Shown here: positions 1 to 9,365 of the stretch, in pieces
Layout of the letters: the number at the start of each line of letters is the position of its first letter
Numbering within the stretch: position 1 is the stretch's first letter
Assembly: GCF_013367775.1 (NCBI RefSeq)
Contig: NZ_CP055157.1
Location: forward strand, 124,001 to 188,000
Source: Microbulbifer sp. YPW1
Lineage (GTDB): Bacteria; Pseudomonadota; Gammaproteobacteria; Pseudomonadales; Cellvibrionaceae
DNA: 64,000 nt
Direction: 5' to 3'
Program-made: the position numbers and the translations under genes
Notes under the pieces: generated by a model
What the model was told of the DNA's origin: nothing
Database searches by the model: none
Seen by the model: only the letters and a program-made list of their open reading frames with translations

Positions 1-752
1 GGCGCCATGGGCCAATCCCGGTAGTGCTCCGGTGTTACCGGCGTACCGATGCGGATGTCGATGCCTTTGCGCACCTGTTTGAACATCTCCCGGATCAACC
101 ACAGGGTCGACAGCGGCTTGTTCACCATGGACAGGCCGTACCACCACAGGGAGTTTCTGCCGCGCACCTGCACCGGCAAAATGGGTGCATTGGTCTTGTC
201 GGCAAAGCGAATAAACCCCGGGTTCCAGCGGCCGTCGCGCACCCCCTGAGGAGTCAGACGAGAGACTTCACCGGCGGGAAAGACGATGATGGCACCGCCG
301 GTGCGCAGGTGACGGTAAATACCGTCCACATCCTCGCGGCGGGTGCGGCCATTGAAGTTATCCACGGGCAACAAGTAACCTCGCAGTGGTTCGATATTCC
401 ACAGCAGCTGGCTGGCCACAGCTTTTACATCCTTGCGAACCCGCGCCACCATGTCGATCAGAGCAAGCCCATCGAGACTACCCAGGGGATGGTTGGAAAC
501 GATCACCAACGGCCCTTCCGTGGGAATCCTCTCCAATTCCGCCAGATTGACGTCGTAGTGAAAATCAAACGAGCGGAACACCTGGCGGATAAAGTCGAGC
601 CCGCCCAGATGGGGGAATTCGCGACCGAACTGCTGCAGTTGCTGCTCGCAACAGATCTTCTTGACCGTGGCCGAAATCAGCCGCCGCGCCGGGCTTCCCG
701 GGGCCGCACGGTACCAGGGGTTTTTCTGTAACAGGCTTTCCAGTTGGATCAT
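1..752 (-). CDS. Lysophospholipid/glycerol acyltransferase family protein, 3' end cut by window edge
   Basis: I translated this directly from the minus strand; about 250 codons are open to the window edge with no stop. The acyltransferase signature NHPLGSLDG lies near residues 87-95, with a second conserved block, FPAGEVSR, near 158-165. This places it in the PlsC-like/putative hemolysin acyltransferase group, which moves acyl chains onto lipid acceptors at the inner membrane. Its ATG overlaps the stop of the upstream phosphoesterase gene (ATGA), so the two are probably translationally coupled and may act on related lipids. The exact acceptor cannot be told from the sequence. The large open frame on the opposite strand here is a shadow. 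Confidence 0.85.
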   Translation of the reverse strand, partial: MIQLESLLQKNPWYRAAPGSPARRLISATVKKICCEQQLQQFGREFPHLGGLDFIRQVFRSFDFHYDVNLAELERIPTEGPLVIVSNHPLGSLDGLALIDMVARVRKDVKAVASQLLWNIEPLRGYLLPVDNFNGRTRREDVDGIYRHLRTGGAIIVFPAGEVSRLTPQGVRDGRWNPGFIRFADKTNAPILPVQVRGRNSLWWYGLSMVNKPLSTLWLIREMFKQVRKGIDIRIGTPVTPEHYRDWPMA

Positions 753-1540
753 GCGGCTACCGCCTCTGTCATGATGCGAGCAATTTTGGGCGTGCGGTGC
801 CAATGCAGGATATTCAGTGCTCCGCTTTTTTCTTCCACAACCGCAGTCATCGAATCCACCCAGTCCCCGCAGTTGGCATAAGTGACCGCACTGTCCTGCA
901 CCCTGCTGTTTCGGATACCGGCGCGGTGGATATGTCCACAGATGACGCCGTCAAAACCCCGTCTGCTGGTCTCGCGAATCGCCACCTCTTCGAACTTGTT
1001 CATCATCCGGCGCGCCGCATTTACGCGGTTCTTTACATGGTTGGCGAGGGACCACCAGGGCTTGTCGAAGCGGCTGCGCCAGTAATTGATCCAGCGATTG
1101 AAGCGCAACATCAGGTAATAGCTCTGATCACCAATGTGGTAGCTGACGGGATTGATCTGGATGTGGTGTTCGAACTGGTCACCGTGGGTTACCCAGTAGC
1201 GTTTGCCGTCCGCGGCGGTGTGAGTCCACTCCCGCTCCACGCGAATATTGCCCAGGCGCTTGCCCGCCCAGCTGCGCATGGGTGCATCGTGATTACCGGG
1301 GACGTAAATGACTTCGGGAGTATTGCAGCTGATTTCAGAAAGCATGCTGAGCAGCAGGCTCGAGGCTTGGCACCAGCTGCCCTTGCCCTGGGAGAGCGCT
1401 TTCATATCAAAGATATCGCCCACCAGATACACCGTATCCGCCGAATTCTGGGCGAGGAAGTCCGCCAGCCGTTGCGGCTCGCTGTCCCGGCTGCCCAGGT
1501 GAACATCGGATATCCACAGTGCGCGATAGCGGTTACTCAT
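749..1540 (-). CDS. LpxH-like metallophosphoesterase (UDP-2,3-diacylglucosamine diphosphatase-like)
   Basis: The product is a calcineurin-like phosphoesterase of about 263 residues. All metal-binding motifs are visible in order: DVHLG (12-16), GDIFD (41-45), GNHD (82-85), HGDQ (about 119) and GHIH near residue 205. The family resembles LpxH and its homologues, which cleave the pyrophosphate of UDP-diacylglucosamine in lipid A synthesis, but many such homologues act on other substrates, so no symbol is given. I chose the ATG at 1540 because GGGA lies about 8 bases upstream; an in-frame TTG at 1546 is the alternative. It is the first gene of a two-gene unit with the acyltransferase. Confidence 0.85.
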   Translation of the reverse strand: MSNRYRALWISDVHLGSRDSEPQRLADFLAQNSADTVYLVGDIFDMKALSQGKGSWCQASSLLLSMLSEISCNTPEVIYVPGNHDAPMRSWAGKRLGNIRVEREWTHTAADGKRYWVTHGDQFEHHIQINPVSYHIGDQSYYLMLRFNRWINYWRSRFDKPWWSLANHVKNRVNAARRMMNKFEEVAIRETSRRGFDGVICGHIHRAGIRNSRVQDSAVTYANCGDWVDSMTAVVEEKSGALNILHWHRTPKIARIMTEAVAA

Positions 1541-1693
1541 TGGCAAGTCCCATCATAGGTTGCGGCCATGTTGATGGGGGAAACTTTGCTTGAGCTTTCT
1601 TACAAAGCGACGGCTGTTTCTTGAAGCTTCTGTGTCAGGCGGGCGCTGGAGAGGAAGCCGGTGACATTCCCCAGGAAAATGGGGAACCAGATC

Positions 1694-2512
1694 CTAATCC
1701 CGCACCCGCTGTATCCGCTCCAAACGGGAAACACTGCCCAGATAGTCCTGCCAGCTCGCCTCCAGTTCCGCGGTCTGGTAGCGCTGGTACTTTTCCCGGT
1801 CCAGCCAGAAGACACGGGTTTGGGCCCGGCGCAGATCGATCAGAGGCAACTGATCAATGGCCGCCGAGCCCCGTTTGAAGACGGAGCCAGCCCGGGAATT
1901 CTGGATCATGTCGCTGACGATGGTGAGGTGAACATTTTCCGCTGCGGGATCAAAGTGATTCAGCGCGGCCACATCAGAAAGCGCCTCGTAGATCGGCGAG
2001 ACCGGCTGCTCGCCGGCGGAAACCGCACGTGCAATGGCCAGGTCAAGCGGCTGCTCGAACCGCTCTCGATAGAGCGCCTGCACAAATTGCTGGTTCGCGG
2101 TCAGCGCACTCACATCCTCACCCGCATGTGGCTTGCACAGGTCCACCACGGGTTCGGACAGGCCGTTGTAGTGATCATCCAGTACAAAAATGGAGAAGCG
2201 ATCATTCACTGCCGCTGATGCAAGCAAGCCGGAGAGGTGCGTCTCCAGGAAATGGGTCTGGTGCGGTGAGAGCGTATCGGAGGCGTCAATCACCACAATA
2301 TGCTGGGCGAACCGCGGCAAGTGCGGATTGCACAGGGTTACCTTGTCGTAATCCCGCTCCGGGGCCCGCACAACCTGCAGGGTGAAGATACCAAGCGCCA
2401 CCAGGGCTGCGGCGCACAGGGAAAAAACGGCAATGCCCTTTTTATCCTCACCGGAAAGCCCGCGACGCCGTCCCGATGCGCGGCGCTTGTGCGCGCGTCT
2501 CCAAAGTGTCAT
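1694..2512 (-). CDS. Hypothetical single-pass membrane protein with VWA-like domain
   Basis: The 272-residue protein has a very basic N-terminus (residues 1-25, many Arg/Lys), one membrane segment at about 27-47, and then a soluble domain. That domain starts with a hydrophobic strand and DASDT (76-80), which resembles the metal-site loop of von Willebrand factor A domains. A second strand (LTIVSDM) near residue 200 supports a VWA-like Rossmann fold, but the match is loose. The topology implies a periplasmic domain behind an N-terminal anchor. Its start codon overlaps the stop of the upstream coiled-coil membrane gene (TAATG), so the two products probably work together. I do not recognise a named family. 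Confidence 0.7.
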   Translation of the reverse strand: MTLWRRAHKRRASGRRRGLSGEDKKGIAVFSLCAAALVALGIFTLQVVRAPERDYDKVTLCNPHLPRFAQHIVVIDASDTLSPHQTHFLETHLSGLLASAAVNDRFSIFVLDDHYNGLSEPVVDLCKPHAGEDVSALTANQQFVQALYRERFEQPLDLAIARAVSAGEQPVSPIYEALSDVAALNHFDPAAENVHLTIVSDMIQNSRAGSVFKRGSAAIDQLPLIDLRRAQTRVFWLDREKYQRYQTAELEASWQDYLGSVSRLERIQRVRD

Positions 2513-3885
2513 TACGCCCTCCGCAGGCCGTAATCCAGCTCGAGTTTATCCACCAGGGAAGCCAGTGACTCCTGCGCCGATTCACAGCGGGCATTCACTG
2601 TATCAATCGCTTCGGTGTACACCTCGTCCAGTTCATCCATCAACGCTTCAAAGGCGGCAAGGTCTCGCTGGTGCTGCTCCAACCCGGTAGTGTTCAGACG
2701 CGGCAGCTTGTCCAGTTCAAATCGCAAAAGCTCGCCAAAATACGCTGCGCGCCGGTTCAGCATACGAGCGGAATAGGACTGGTAATAGCGGATCAACTCG
2801 TCCAGTAACCCCTGCGCCTTAACGATATCTTCATGATAATGGCGGTGGATTTCCTCACTGCGCTCGATACTGGCCTTGAACTGGATAAACTGCGCACGGA
2901 TGGTTTTTTCCTTCTCCGCCAGCACTTCGTGAATGTCCTCGGCGAGTTCGTTGGCGCCTTCGATGGCATCCTCGAAAGCTTCTCCCCAGGCTTTTTGCAG
3001 CGTGCGTACCCGGCGCGTGATCGCCGTGTATCCAGGATAGCGATCATCCACCACAAAGAACTTCGCCGTGAGCAACACCAGGGCGATACCGCTCACCACC
3101 ACCATTATCCAAGAATTGAAGTCCTGGATACCGAGGGGCTGACTCCAGAGGCTGGTCATTGCCAGCTGCGATGCAGTGAACGGATTTTGCTCGAGCGCCT
3201 CGCGGTAGTGCCCAACGCCCAGCACAAAGGTCACGGCGGTGGCCAGCACAGCAGTACACAACAGCATCGCTCCCGCTTTCCTCACCAGGTTCTGGTGGAA
3301 ACAGTTACGCAGGGAAAACGCCATAAACGCGGCGAAGCCGAGATTGATCAGCGAGATGATAAAGGCCTGGAAGAACCCGCCTACCAGCCCCAGGTCGCTG
3401 CCCTTTGACAGGAAAAACGCATTGAGCACCGTTTCCAGAATAACGATAAAGAAAATTACCGAGTGATGCAGGATCCGGGATTCCCGATATACCGCCTCGC
3501 GGGTGAGGCCATTGCGGTGACGGAAGATCTCCAGGTCCATGCGCACCGCCGAGTAGTCCTGCGCGCTGCGCTTGAGCCCACTCACCAGGTTCGCCATGCG
3601 GCTGCTGATCTTTTTGTCCACCAGTGCATCGGTGTTTTTCAGGTCCTGAAACAGCTGTCGGATTTCCACTTCGCTCCGGTCTGCCAGCTCTTTATCCAAC
3701 TCACTTTGACGGTTTTCATGGACCCGGCCGATGATTTCACGCACCACGTATGAGCGCAGGCCCTCTTCGCTCTCCGTATGGTTGCGACGGTCATGTTCCG
3801 GAATGCCCGCTTTCACATCGCGCTCTACGCGCTGCTCAATTTTGAGGGCCGAGATGGCGGCTTTGGTGGCCGGTATTGAAGTCAT
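2512..3885 (-). CDS. Hypothetical four-TM membrane protein with flanking coiled coils
   Basis: The 457-residue protein has four predicted membrane segments, at about 142-160, 168-190, 204-224 and 258-278. Before them is a charged helical region of about 140 residues. After them come two long Glu/Lys/Arg-rich helical stretches (about 290-345 and 390-450) likely to form cytoplasmic coiled coils. No catalytic motif is evident. It is the first gene of an operon with the VWA-like protein, overlapping it by a few bases. An 8-bp inverted repeat lies just upstream of the start. The design suggests a membrane scaffold or sensor, but function is unknown. Confidence 0.7.
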   Translation of the reverse strand: MTSIPATKAAISALKIEQRVERDVKAGIPEHDRRNHTESEEGLRSYVVREIIGRVHENRQSELDKELADRSEVEIRQLFQDLKNTDALVDKKISSRMANLVSGLKRSAQDYSAVRMDLEIFRHRNGLTREAVYRESRILHHSVIFFIVILETVLNAFFLSKGSDLGLVGGFFQAFIISLINLGFAAFMAFSLRNCFHQNLVRKAGAMLLCTAVLATAVTFVLGVGHYREALEQNPFTASQLAMTSLWSQPLGIQDFNSWIMVVVSGIALVLLTAKFFVVDDRYPGYTAITRRVRTLQKAWGEAFEDAIEGANELAEDIHEVLAEKEKTIRAQFIQFKASIERSEEIHRHYHEDIVKAQGLLDELIRYYQSYSARMLNRRAAYFGELLRFELDKLPRLNTTGLEQHQRDLAAFEALMDELDEVYTEAIDTVNARCESAQESLASLVDKLELDYGLRRA

Positions 3886-4276
3886 GCTGTCACCTAAAAA
3901 CTTCCACTACATTTTAGGTTTGGCGTTTCCCCTACTCCCTGGCACGAAAGGCACCAGACAGAGTTCAGTCCAGTGTTGGAGAAACCCTTACTTGAGAATA
4001 GCTCTCCACTTGCCCGTTTGTTGTCGATGCGACGAAGCGTTATCCATTCGCTCAAAGAGGCGCCACAATTTCACCCATTCCTGCCATAACCTCCTTTCCA
4101 CCGGACCCACTCACCCAACCTCGTGGCAATTCGCGCCAACTCAGAAAAAGATATTGCGCCCAAAGTAAAATTAACTCTAAGATTTAAATGCCTTGGCATG
4201 CAATAACAATCAAGGCCTGCACTCGCGCCGCAACTGGCGCCTCCTGCGAATAAACGATAACAACAGGAAAACCACC
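3886..4276. other. Intergenic region between divergent genes
   Basis: This 391-base stretch separates the minus-strand coiled-coil membrane gene from the plus-strand protease gene. Apart from the inverted repeat at 3892-3919 and an A/T-rich run near 4160-4190, which could hold the protease promoter, I see no coding potential or RNA gene. Open frames running into it on the plus strand look like shadows. Confidence 0.5.
3892..3919. promoter_or_regulatory. Inverted repeat upstream of the coiled-coil membrane gene
   Basis: ACCTAAAA (3892-3899) and TTTTAGGT (3912-3919) form a perfect 8-bp inverted repeat with a 12-base spacer. It starts seven bases upstream of the start codon at 3885. The size and position suit a dimeric repressor operator or a leader hairpin. 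No regulator can be named. Confidence 0.3.
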
Positions 4277-5221
4277 ATGCTCCACTCTCGACTGATCACC
4301 CTGACTTCACTGTGCGCACTGACGGTCTCGGCCGCCGTACATGTCTCCGCTGCCGATATCGATCAGGTACTGCCGATCCAGCACAGCTGTAGCAGCACCC
4401 TCAAAATTCGCGCCCAGGATATGACCGGCAGTCAGCTAAACGCCACCTGTGCGGACCTGTCTGCGGAAGAAGCGCTCTTTCACCAGCGCCTGCAAACCAA
4501 CCAGATCCCGGTGCCCGATGACTACAACACTGACCTGCGGGTAGTGGTGTTTGACGATTACAACCAGTACGACACCCACGGCTATGACCTGTTTGGCATC
4601 AACACCAACAATGGCGGTATGTATATCGAAGGCACGCCCTCCAACCCGGGTAACCAGGCCAGCTTCTACGCCCACGAAGCCTCCTGGCTGCGCCCCGAGT
4701 TTTCAATCTGGAACCTGGAGCACGAATATGTGCACTATCTGGACGGGCGCTTCGTTGCCTATGGCGGCTTCAATCACTACCCGGGCAATATGGTCTGGTG
4801 GTCCGAAGGGCTCGCTGAGTATCTATCCCTGGGCAATAACAATCCGGAGGCGGTACAGGTCGCCCGGGACCACAAACCGCGCCACCGCAAACCCAGCCTG
4901 GCGTCTGTGTTCGCGACCACCTACCGCGACAAAACCGATCAGGTATATCGCTGGAGCTACCTTGCCATCCGCTTCCTGTTCGAGCGTCACTACGATGAAG
5001 TGATCGCGATGACCAACACACTCAAGAACAACGATTTCGGCAGCTATACCGCTTACCTCAACAGCTGGGAAAGCAACTATGAAGCGGAGTACCAGAACTG
5101 GTTGAACGGACTGATCAACAGCGGGGCGAGCGGAAGGCAGAAGGACAGTAAAAAAGAGCAGATGCTGCAGAAGCATTCCATGGCCGAGGAGAAGAGACGC
5201 AGCGGCGGTAAAGAGAAGTAA
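4277..5221 (+). CDS. Secreted collagenase-like (M9-type) metallopeptidase, short form
   Basis: From the ATG at 4277 (AGGA upstream) the protein is 314 residues with a signal peptide of about 25 residues. It carries HEYVH at 149-153 followed by YLDGRF, and a downstream WWSEGLAEY block. The Glu at 181 is 28 residues after the second His, the spacing of the third zinc ligand in bacterial collagenases. True M9 collagenases have a large N-terminal activator domain and C-terminal PKD/PPC modules, and all of these are missing here. The last 30 residues are strikingly Lys/Arg/Glu-rich. It is probably a secreted zinc protease; whether it cuts collagen is unknown. A bidirectional terminator follows. 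Confidence 0.75.
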   Translation: MLHSRLITLTSLCALTVSAAVHVSAADIDQVLPIQHSCSSTLKIRAQDMTGSQLNATCADLSAEEALFHQRLQTNQIPVPDDYNTDLRVVVFDDYNQYDTHGYDLFGINTNNGGMYIEGTPSNPGNQASFYAHEASWLRPEFSIWNLEHEYVHYLDGRFVAYGGFNHYPGNMVWWSEGLAEYLSLGNNNPEAVQVARDHKPRHRKPSLASVFATTYRDKTDQVYRWSYLAIRFLFERHYDEVIAMTNTLKNNDFGSYTAYLNSWESNYEAEYQNWLNGLINSGASGRQKDSKKEQMLQKHSMAEEKRRSGGKEK

Positions 5222-5243
5222 CCGGATACTCAGGCACAAACAG

Positions 5244-5267
5244 AAAAGGGCCCCGCGGGGCCCTTTT
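5244..5267. terminator. Bidirectional terminator between convergent genes
   Basis: AAAAGGGCCCC and GGGGCCCTTTT pair perfectly around a 2-base centre. An A run on one side and a T run on the other make it work on both strands. It separates the protease gene (+) from the DUF1820 gene (-). Confidence 0.9.
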
Positions 5268-5290
5268 CTTATGGATGATTTAGCAAGCAG

Positions 5291-5623
5291 TCACTCGCTA
5301 TCGCCCGGGTGGCGCATGGGTGCCGGGAAGGGGAACTGGGCGATCTTGTCACCTTTCACCTCGACAATCTTGCCGGTGCCCTCTTTCTCCACCTCGTCGA
5401 TCCGCACAATACTGTGCATGGGGATATAGGAGCGCTTCACCGAGGCAAACTCGGTCTTCAGCTTCTCTTCACTGGGGTCCACAACCAGCTGCGACTTCTC
5501 ACCGAACACGAACTCCTCCACCTCGATGAAACCGTACATTTCACTCTGGTAGATGGCACGGGCATAGAGCTCGTACACCTGGTTCTGGTTGTGGAAAATC
5601 ACTTTGTAGATCGGGTTAGACAT
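5291..5623 (-). CDS. DUF1820 family protein
   Basis: This 110-residue soluble protein has the layout of DUF1820: an N-terminal strand with a Tyr-rich segment ([17 protein letters not shown]), an EVEEFVFGE block, and a conserved [12 protein letters not shown] strand. The family is widespread in gammaproteobacteria and has no known function. Its length is normal for the family. It is monocistronic, diverging from miaB and converging on the protease terminator. Confidence 0.85.
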   Translation of the reverse strand: MSNPIYKVIFHNQNQVYELYARAIYQSEMYGFIEVEEFVFGEKSQLVVDPSEEKLKTEFASVKRSYIPMHSIVRIDEVEKEGTGKIVEVKGDKIAQFPFPAPMRHPGDSE

Positions 5624-5779
5624 AGATCTCTCTGGAATGGGAAAGAATCGGCCGGGGCGGAACAGGAATGCCCCGTGAATTCTAGTGTCGAATCAGTAAA
5701 TTCGCGGGCCCTGCCGCGAAAAGCGCGGAAGAGTAGCATTCAAGTAGGTCGGCGTCTATGCAGCTCTTGGAGCGGCCGG

Positions 5780-5785
5780 TATAAT
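5780..5785 (+). promoter_or_regulatory. Probable -10 box of the miaB promoter
   Basis: A perfect TATAAT lies 43 bases upstream of the miaB ATG in the gap between divergent genes. No strong -35 hexamer is visible at the usual 16-18 bases, so the promoter may need an activator or an extended element. Confidence 0.5.
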
Positions 5786-5827
5786 GCCCCACCTTTGCAG
5801 ATTGACCAAATTTTAACCAGGCGCATT

Positions 5828-7207
5828 ATGTCTTCTGAACTGTCCGAAAAACCGGTGAAAAAGCTCTTTATCAAGACCCACGGGTGCCAGATGAACGAGT
5901 ACGATTCCGCCCGTATGCGGGATCTGCTGGGCGAATCCCATCAGATGGTCCCCACTGACGACCCGGAAGAAGCGGATGTACTGCTGGTGAACACCTGTTC
6001 TATCCGTGAGAAGGCGCAGGAAAAATTATTCCACCAGCTGGGTCGCTGGAAGCACCTGAAGGAAAAGAATCCCGAGCTGGTCATCGGCGTTGGCGGCTGC
6101 GTGGCGAGCCAGGAAGGCGAAGCGATCGCCAAGCGCGCGCCCTACGTTGACCTGGTATTCGGCCCGCAGACCCTGCACCGCCTGCCGGAAATGATGGAAA
6201 CCAGGAAACAGCAGAGCGGCGCCATCGTGGTAGACGTGTCCTTCCCGGAGATCGAGAAGTTCGACCGCCTGCCGCAACCGGAAGCGGACGGCGTGAGCGC
6301 GTTCGTATCCATCATGGAAGGCTGCTCCAAATACTGCACCTTCTGCGTGGTGCCCTACACCCGCGGCGAGGAGGTCAGCCGCCCGGTAGCGGACGTGCTG
6401 GAAGAAGTGGCACACCTGGCTGGCCAGGGCGTGCGCGAGGTGAACCTGCTGGGCCAGAACGTGAACGCCTACCGCGCTCCGGGCGAAGACGGCCAGATCG
6501 TGGACTTCGCCGAGCTGATCACCTATGTAGCGGCCATCGACGGTATCGACCGAATCCGCTACACCACGTCGCACCCGGTAGAGTTTTCCGATGCACTGAT
6601 CGATGTTTACGCCGAAGTGCCGGAACTCGTGAACCATCTTCACCTGCCGGTGCAGAGCGGCTCCGACCGCATCCTGATGGCGATGAAACGCGGCCATACC
6701 GCGCTGGAATACAAGTCCAAGATCCGCCGCCTGAAGGCGATCCGCCCGGATATCTGCCTGTCTTCTGACTTTATCATCGGCTTCCCGGGGGAAACCGAGC
6801 AGGATTTCGAGGCGACCATGAAGCTGATTCAGGATGTGGGCTTTGATATCTCTTTCAGCTTCATCTATTCCGCGCGCCCGGGTACCCCGGCGGCTGACCT
6901 GCCGGACGATACCCCGGAAGAGGTGAAGAAGAAGCGTCTGCAGCTGCTTCAGCACCGCATCAACCAGCAGGCGGCGGAGATCGCGCGCCGCATGGTGGGT
7001 AACGTGGAGCGGGTTCTGGTCAGTGGTGTATCCAAAAAAGATCCGGGCCAGCTGCAGGGACGGACCGAAAACAACCGGGTGGTCAATTTCCGTTGCGACC
7101 AAATGGAGCTGATCGGTAAATTTGCCGATGTATTGATTGAGGAAGCACTTCCTAACTCGCTGCGGGGCACGCTGGTAGCTTCTGAACTGGATGGGCCGCT
7201 GAGCTGA
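5828..7207 (+). CDS. miaB: tRNA-2-methylthio-N6-dimethylallyladenosine synthase MiaB
   Basis: MiaB is a radical-SAM methylthiotransferase that adds the 2-methylthio group to i6A37 in tRNAs. The 459-residue product shows the N-terminal cluster-binding cysteines ([21 protein letters not shown]), the radical-SAM motif in GCSKYCTFC, and a C-terminal TRAM-like region. The open frame continues about 170 codons upstream, but that part is antisense to the DUF1820 gene. The ATG at 5828 gives the family's normal length and its usual N-terminus. It precedes ybeZ-ybeY-corC-lnt as in Escherichia coli, but here two long palindromic elements lie between miaB and ybeZ. Confidence 0.97.
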   Translation: MSSELSEKPVKKLFIKTHGCQMNEYDSARMRDLLGESHQMVPTDDPEEADVLLVNTCSIREKAQEKLFHQLGRWKHLKEKNPELVIGVGGCVASQEGEAIAKRAPYVDLVFGPQTLHRLPEMMETRKQQSGAIVVDVSFPEIEKFDRLPQPEADGVSAFVSIMEGCSKYCTFCVVPYTRGEEVSRPVADVLEEVAHLAGQGVREVNLLGQNVNAYRAPGEDGQIVDFAELITYVAAIDGIDRIRYTTSHPVEFSDALIDVYAEVPELVNHLHLPVQSGSDRILMAMKRGHTALEYKSKIRRLKAIRPDICLSSDFIIGFPGETEQDFEATMKLIQDVGFDISFSFIYSARPGTPAADLPDDTPEEVKKKRLQLLQHRINQQAAEIARRMVGNVERVLVSGVSKKDPGQLQGRTENNRVVNFRCDQMELIGKFADVLIEEALPNSLRGTLVASELDGPLS

Positions 7208-7250
7208 TTCAGTGGTTCCAACTCGGCAGGGGCCGTGGCGGCCCTGCTAC

Positions 7251-7373
7251 CGATTCCCCTTTGCGAGACACGGGCTAGGCGCCCCCCCGATAATCCATCC
7301 CTGGGGGCTCTTCCGCGAGGTCTCTCTCGCGGAAGGTCTCGCAAAGGGGAATCGATATCAGCGCCTTAGCATC
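7251..7373 (-). repeat. Palindromic intergenic element A (variable arms, conserved core)
   Basis: Outer arms 7251-7269 and 7336-7354 are perfect 19-bp inverted repeats (CGATTCCCCTTTGCGAGAC). An inner 10-bp hairpin, CTTCCGCGAG/CTCGCGGAAG (7310-7319, 7326-7335), abuts the right arm. On the minus strand the core reads GAGCCCCCAGGGATG. The boundary motif GATGCTAAGG (complement at 7364-7373) flanks one end. Extra G-rich sequence interrupts the core compared with copies B to D. It lies right after miaB and may end its transcript. Confidence 0.8.
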
Positions 7374-7424
7374 GCAACACTTCAGATACTTACCAACCGC
7401 TTGGGTCGTATATGCACTGAATCA

Positions 7425-7545
7425 GATGCTAAGGCCATGCTGCCGGTATTCGTTTCCGGGACCGTACGCGGCCATGGATGGCCGTGTCCGAGCGCACAGG
7501 GATGTGCTTGTAGCGTGTCCCGGAAACGAATACCGGCAGCTTGGC
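7425..7545 (+). repeat. Palindromic intergenic element B (variable arms, conserved core)
   Basis: Outer arms 7439-7462 and 7517-7540 are a perfect 24-bp inverted repeat starting GCTGCCGGTATTCG; with one mismatch they extend to 7434 and 7545. Inside are the palindrome GGCCATGGATGGCC near 7470-7483 and the core GAGCGCACAGGGATG. The boundary motif GATGCTAAGG starts at 7425. The arms share no sequence with element A, yet the architecture is identical. A and B are inverted relative to each other with about 50 bases between their boundary motifs. Confidence 0.8.
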
Positions 7546-7712
7546 CGCCACACAACCACCTACGAAGCACTAAATCCCAAAGCAACCACAAAGCTTCATA
7601 CTCCTCTGTTATAAGCCCTGAGACCGTTTAGAACCCATTCGTCACAAACCGACCTTTCCCCTATCAGGTAAATGGGTATAACCTACAGACTGAACCCCCA
7701 GACTAAAGGTGC

Positions 7713-8786
7713 ATGGAAACCAATTTGGAAACACAAGCCCTCGCTCACAGCATCACCCTTGAGCCAAATGACGCCCGCCGCCTGGCCAACCTCTGTGGCC
7801 AATTTGATCAACACCTGCGCCAGATAGAACAGCGACTGGAAATTGAGATCCGCAATCGCGGCAATCAGTTCGCCTTCTACGGCGATGCCAATTCGGCCCG
7901 CGCCGCCGGTGAGATCCTGAGTAACCTGTACAAGGAAACCGGATCCAACAACAACCTGACCCCGGACGAAATCCACCTCGCCCTGCAACAGTCGGACGTC
8001 GAACTGGTAAAAGGCGGGCAAAAGATCGAGGAAGGTGAAGGCGACCAGGTAGTGCTGATCCGCACCAAGAAGTGTTCCGTAAGGCCCCGGGGAATCAACC
8101 AGCGCAAATATGTTCGCGCGGTACAGAGCAACGATATCAACTTCGGCATCGGCCCAGCCGGTACCGGTAAAACCTACCTCGCCGTGGCCTGCGCCGTGGA
8201 AGCCCTGCTCAAGGACTCCGTGGAGCGTATCCTGCTGGTACGCCCGGCGGTAGAAGCAGGTGAGAAACTGGGCTTCCTGCCCGGCGACCTCAGCCAGAAG
8301 GTAGACCCCTACCTGCGCCCCCTGTACGACGCCCTCTTTGAAATGCTCGGTTTTGAAACCGTGGGCAAGCTCATCGAGCGCAACGTGATTGAGGTAGCGC
8401 CGCTGGCCTATATGCGCGGCCGTACCCTGAACAACGCCTTCGTGATTCTGGACGAGAGCCAGAACACCACCCGCGAACAGATGAAGATGTTCCTGACCCG
8501 TATCGGGTTCGGCTCCACCGCGGTGATCACCGGCGACCCCAGCCAGATCGACCTGCCCCGCGGACAGGCCTCGGGCCTGCGCCACGCCATCGAGGTACTG
8601 GATAACGTCAACGGCATCAGCTTTACCCACTTTGGCGCCAAGGACGTGGTCCGCCACCCGCTGGTTCAGCGCATTGTGGAGGCCTACGACATTCACGAAG
8701 CGGAAGTGGAATCTGAGCGCGAAGCGCGCAAGGCCGCAGCGCTGGAAGCCGCCGCCGGCAAAGCCGCTGGAGAAAATGCGGCCTGA
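7713..8786 (+). CDS. ybeZ: PhoH-like ATPase YbeZ
   Basis: The 357-residue PhoH family ATPase has Walker A GPAGTGKT at 147-154, Walker [11 protein letters not shown], and a short Ala/Glu-rich tail. In gammaproteobacteria YbeZ is encoded next to, and interacts with, the endoribonuclease YbeY, and is linked to rRNA processing and RNA quality control. The ybeY start codon lies inside the end of this gene, so the two are coupled. Length is normal for the family. Confidence 0.95.
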   Translation: METNLETQALAHSITLEPNDARRLANLCGQFDQHLRQIEQRLEIEIRNRGNQFAFYGDANSARAAGEILSNLYKETGSNNNLTPDEIHLALQQSDVELVKGGQKIEEGEGDQVVLIRTKKCSVRPRGINQRKYVRAVQSNDINFGIGPAGTGKTYLAVACAVEALLKDSVERILLVRPAVEAGEKLGFLPGDLSQKVDPYLRPLYDALFEMLGFETVGKLIERNVIEVAPLAYMRGRTLNNAFVILDESQNTTREQMKMFLTRIGFGSTAVITGDPSQIDLPRGQASGLRHAIEVLDNVNGISFTHFGAKDVVRHPLVQRIVEAYDIHEAEVESEREARKAAALEAAAGKAAGENAA

Positions 8787-9357
8787 TGCCGCGCCCATGA
8801 ACACCAGCCAATCCGAGAGCGGGGCCCAATCCGGGCCGCTCGAACCCGCTGACATCGCCCTCGATGTTCAGCGGGCTACCTCCTTTCCCGAACTCCCCAG
8901 CGACGACGAACTCGCCCGTTGGGCGGCAGCCGCCGTGGGCGGGCATCGGGCAGAAGCCGAGATATCCCTGCGCATCGTCGATGAAGGCGAAAGCGAGGCA
9001 CTCAACAGCCAGTACCGCGGCAAGCAAAAGCCCACCAATGTGCTCTCATTCCCCGCCGATATCCCCGAAGAACTGGGTTTGCCCCTGCTTGGTGACCTGG
9101 TGATCTGCGCTCAGGTAGTGGCCAGGGAAGCGGAACAGCAGCACAAAGCCCTTTCCTCACACTGGGCACACATGGTGGTCCATGGCACACTGCATCTTTT
9201 GGGTTACGACCATATCGAGGACGATGAGGCCGAGATTATGGAAAATCTCGAAACCCGAATACTGGCAGGTCTGGGAATCGACGATCCCTACCGCCCCATA
9301 GATGAGCCGGCGCAAGGTGCGCCGGCCGAAAAAATTTCAGACGGAACCGACGAGTAA
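8776..9357 (+). CDS. ybeY: Endoribonuclease YbeY
   Basis: YbeY is a single-strand-specific zinc endoribonuclease needed for 16S rRNA 3'-end maturation and 70S quality control. The metal-binding motif [11 protein letters not shown] is intact, preceded by the conserved NVLSFP block. The start is taken as ATG 8776, overlapping ybeZ, with GGAG just upstream; ATG 8797 is a fair alternative. Either start gives an N-terminus longer than the E. coli enzyme, and the acidic C-terminal tail also looks extended. Confidence 0.93.
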   Translation: MRPDAAPMNTSQSESGAQSGPLEPADIALDVQRATSFPELPSDDELARWAAAAVGGHRAEAEISLRIVDEGESEALNSQYRGKQKPTNVLSFPADIPEELGLPLLGDLVICAQVVAREAEQQHKALSSHWAHMVVHGTLHLLGYDHIEDDEAEIMENLETRILAGLGIDDPYRPIDEPAQGAPAEKISDGTDE

Positions 9358-9365
9358 CGCGGAGT

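Noticed and set aside
24..731. 235-codon plus-strand frame at the window start
   Set aside because: The minus strand encodes a clear acyltransferase with NHPLGSLDG and FPAGE motifs, so this is its shadow.
5309..5827. Upstream extension of the miaB open frame
   Set aside because: The extension overlaps the DUF1820 gene on the opposite strand and precedes the TATAAT promoter box; MiaB proteins start at the chosen ATG.
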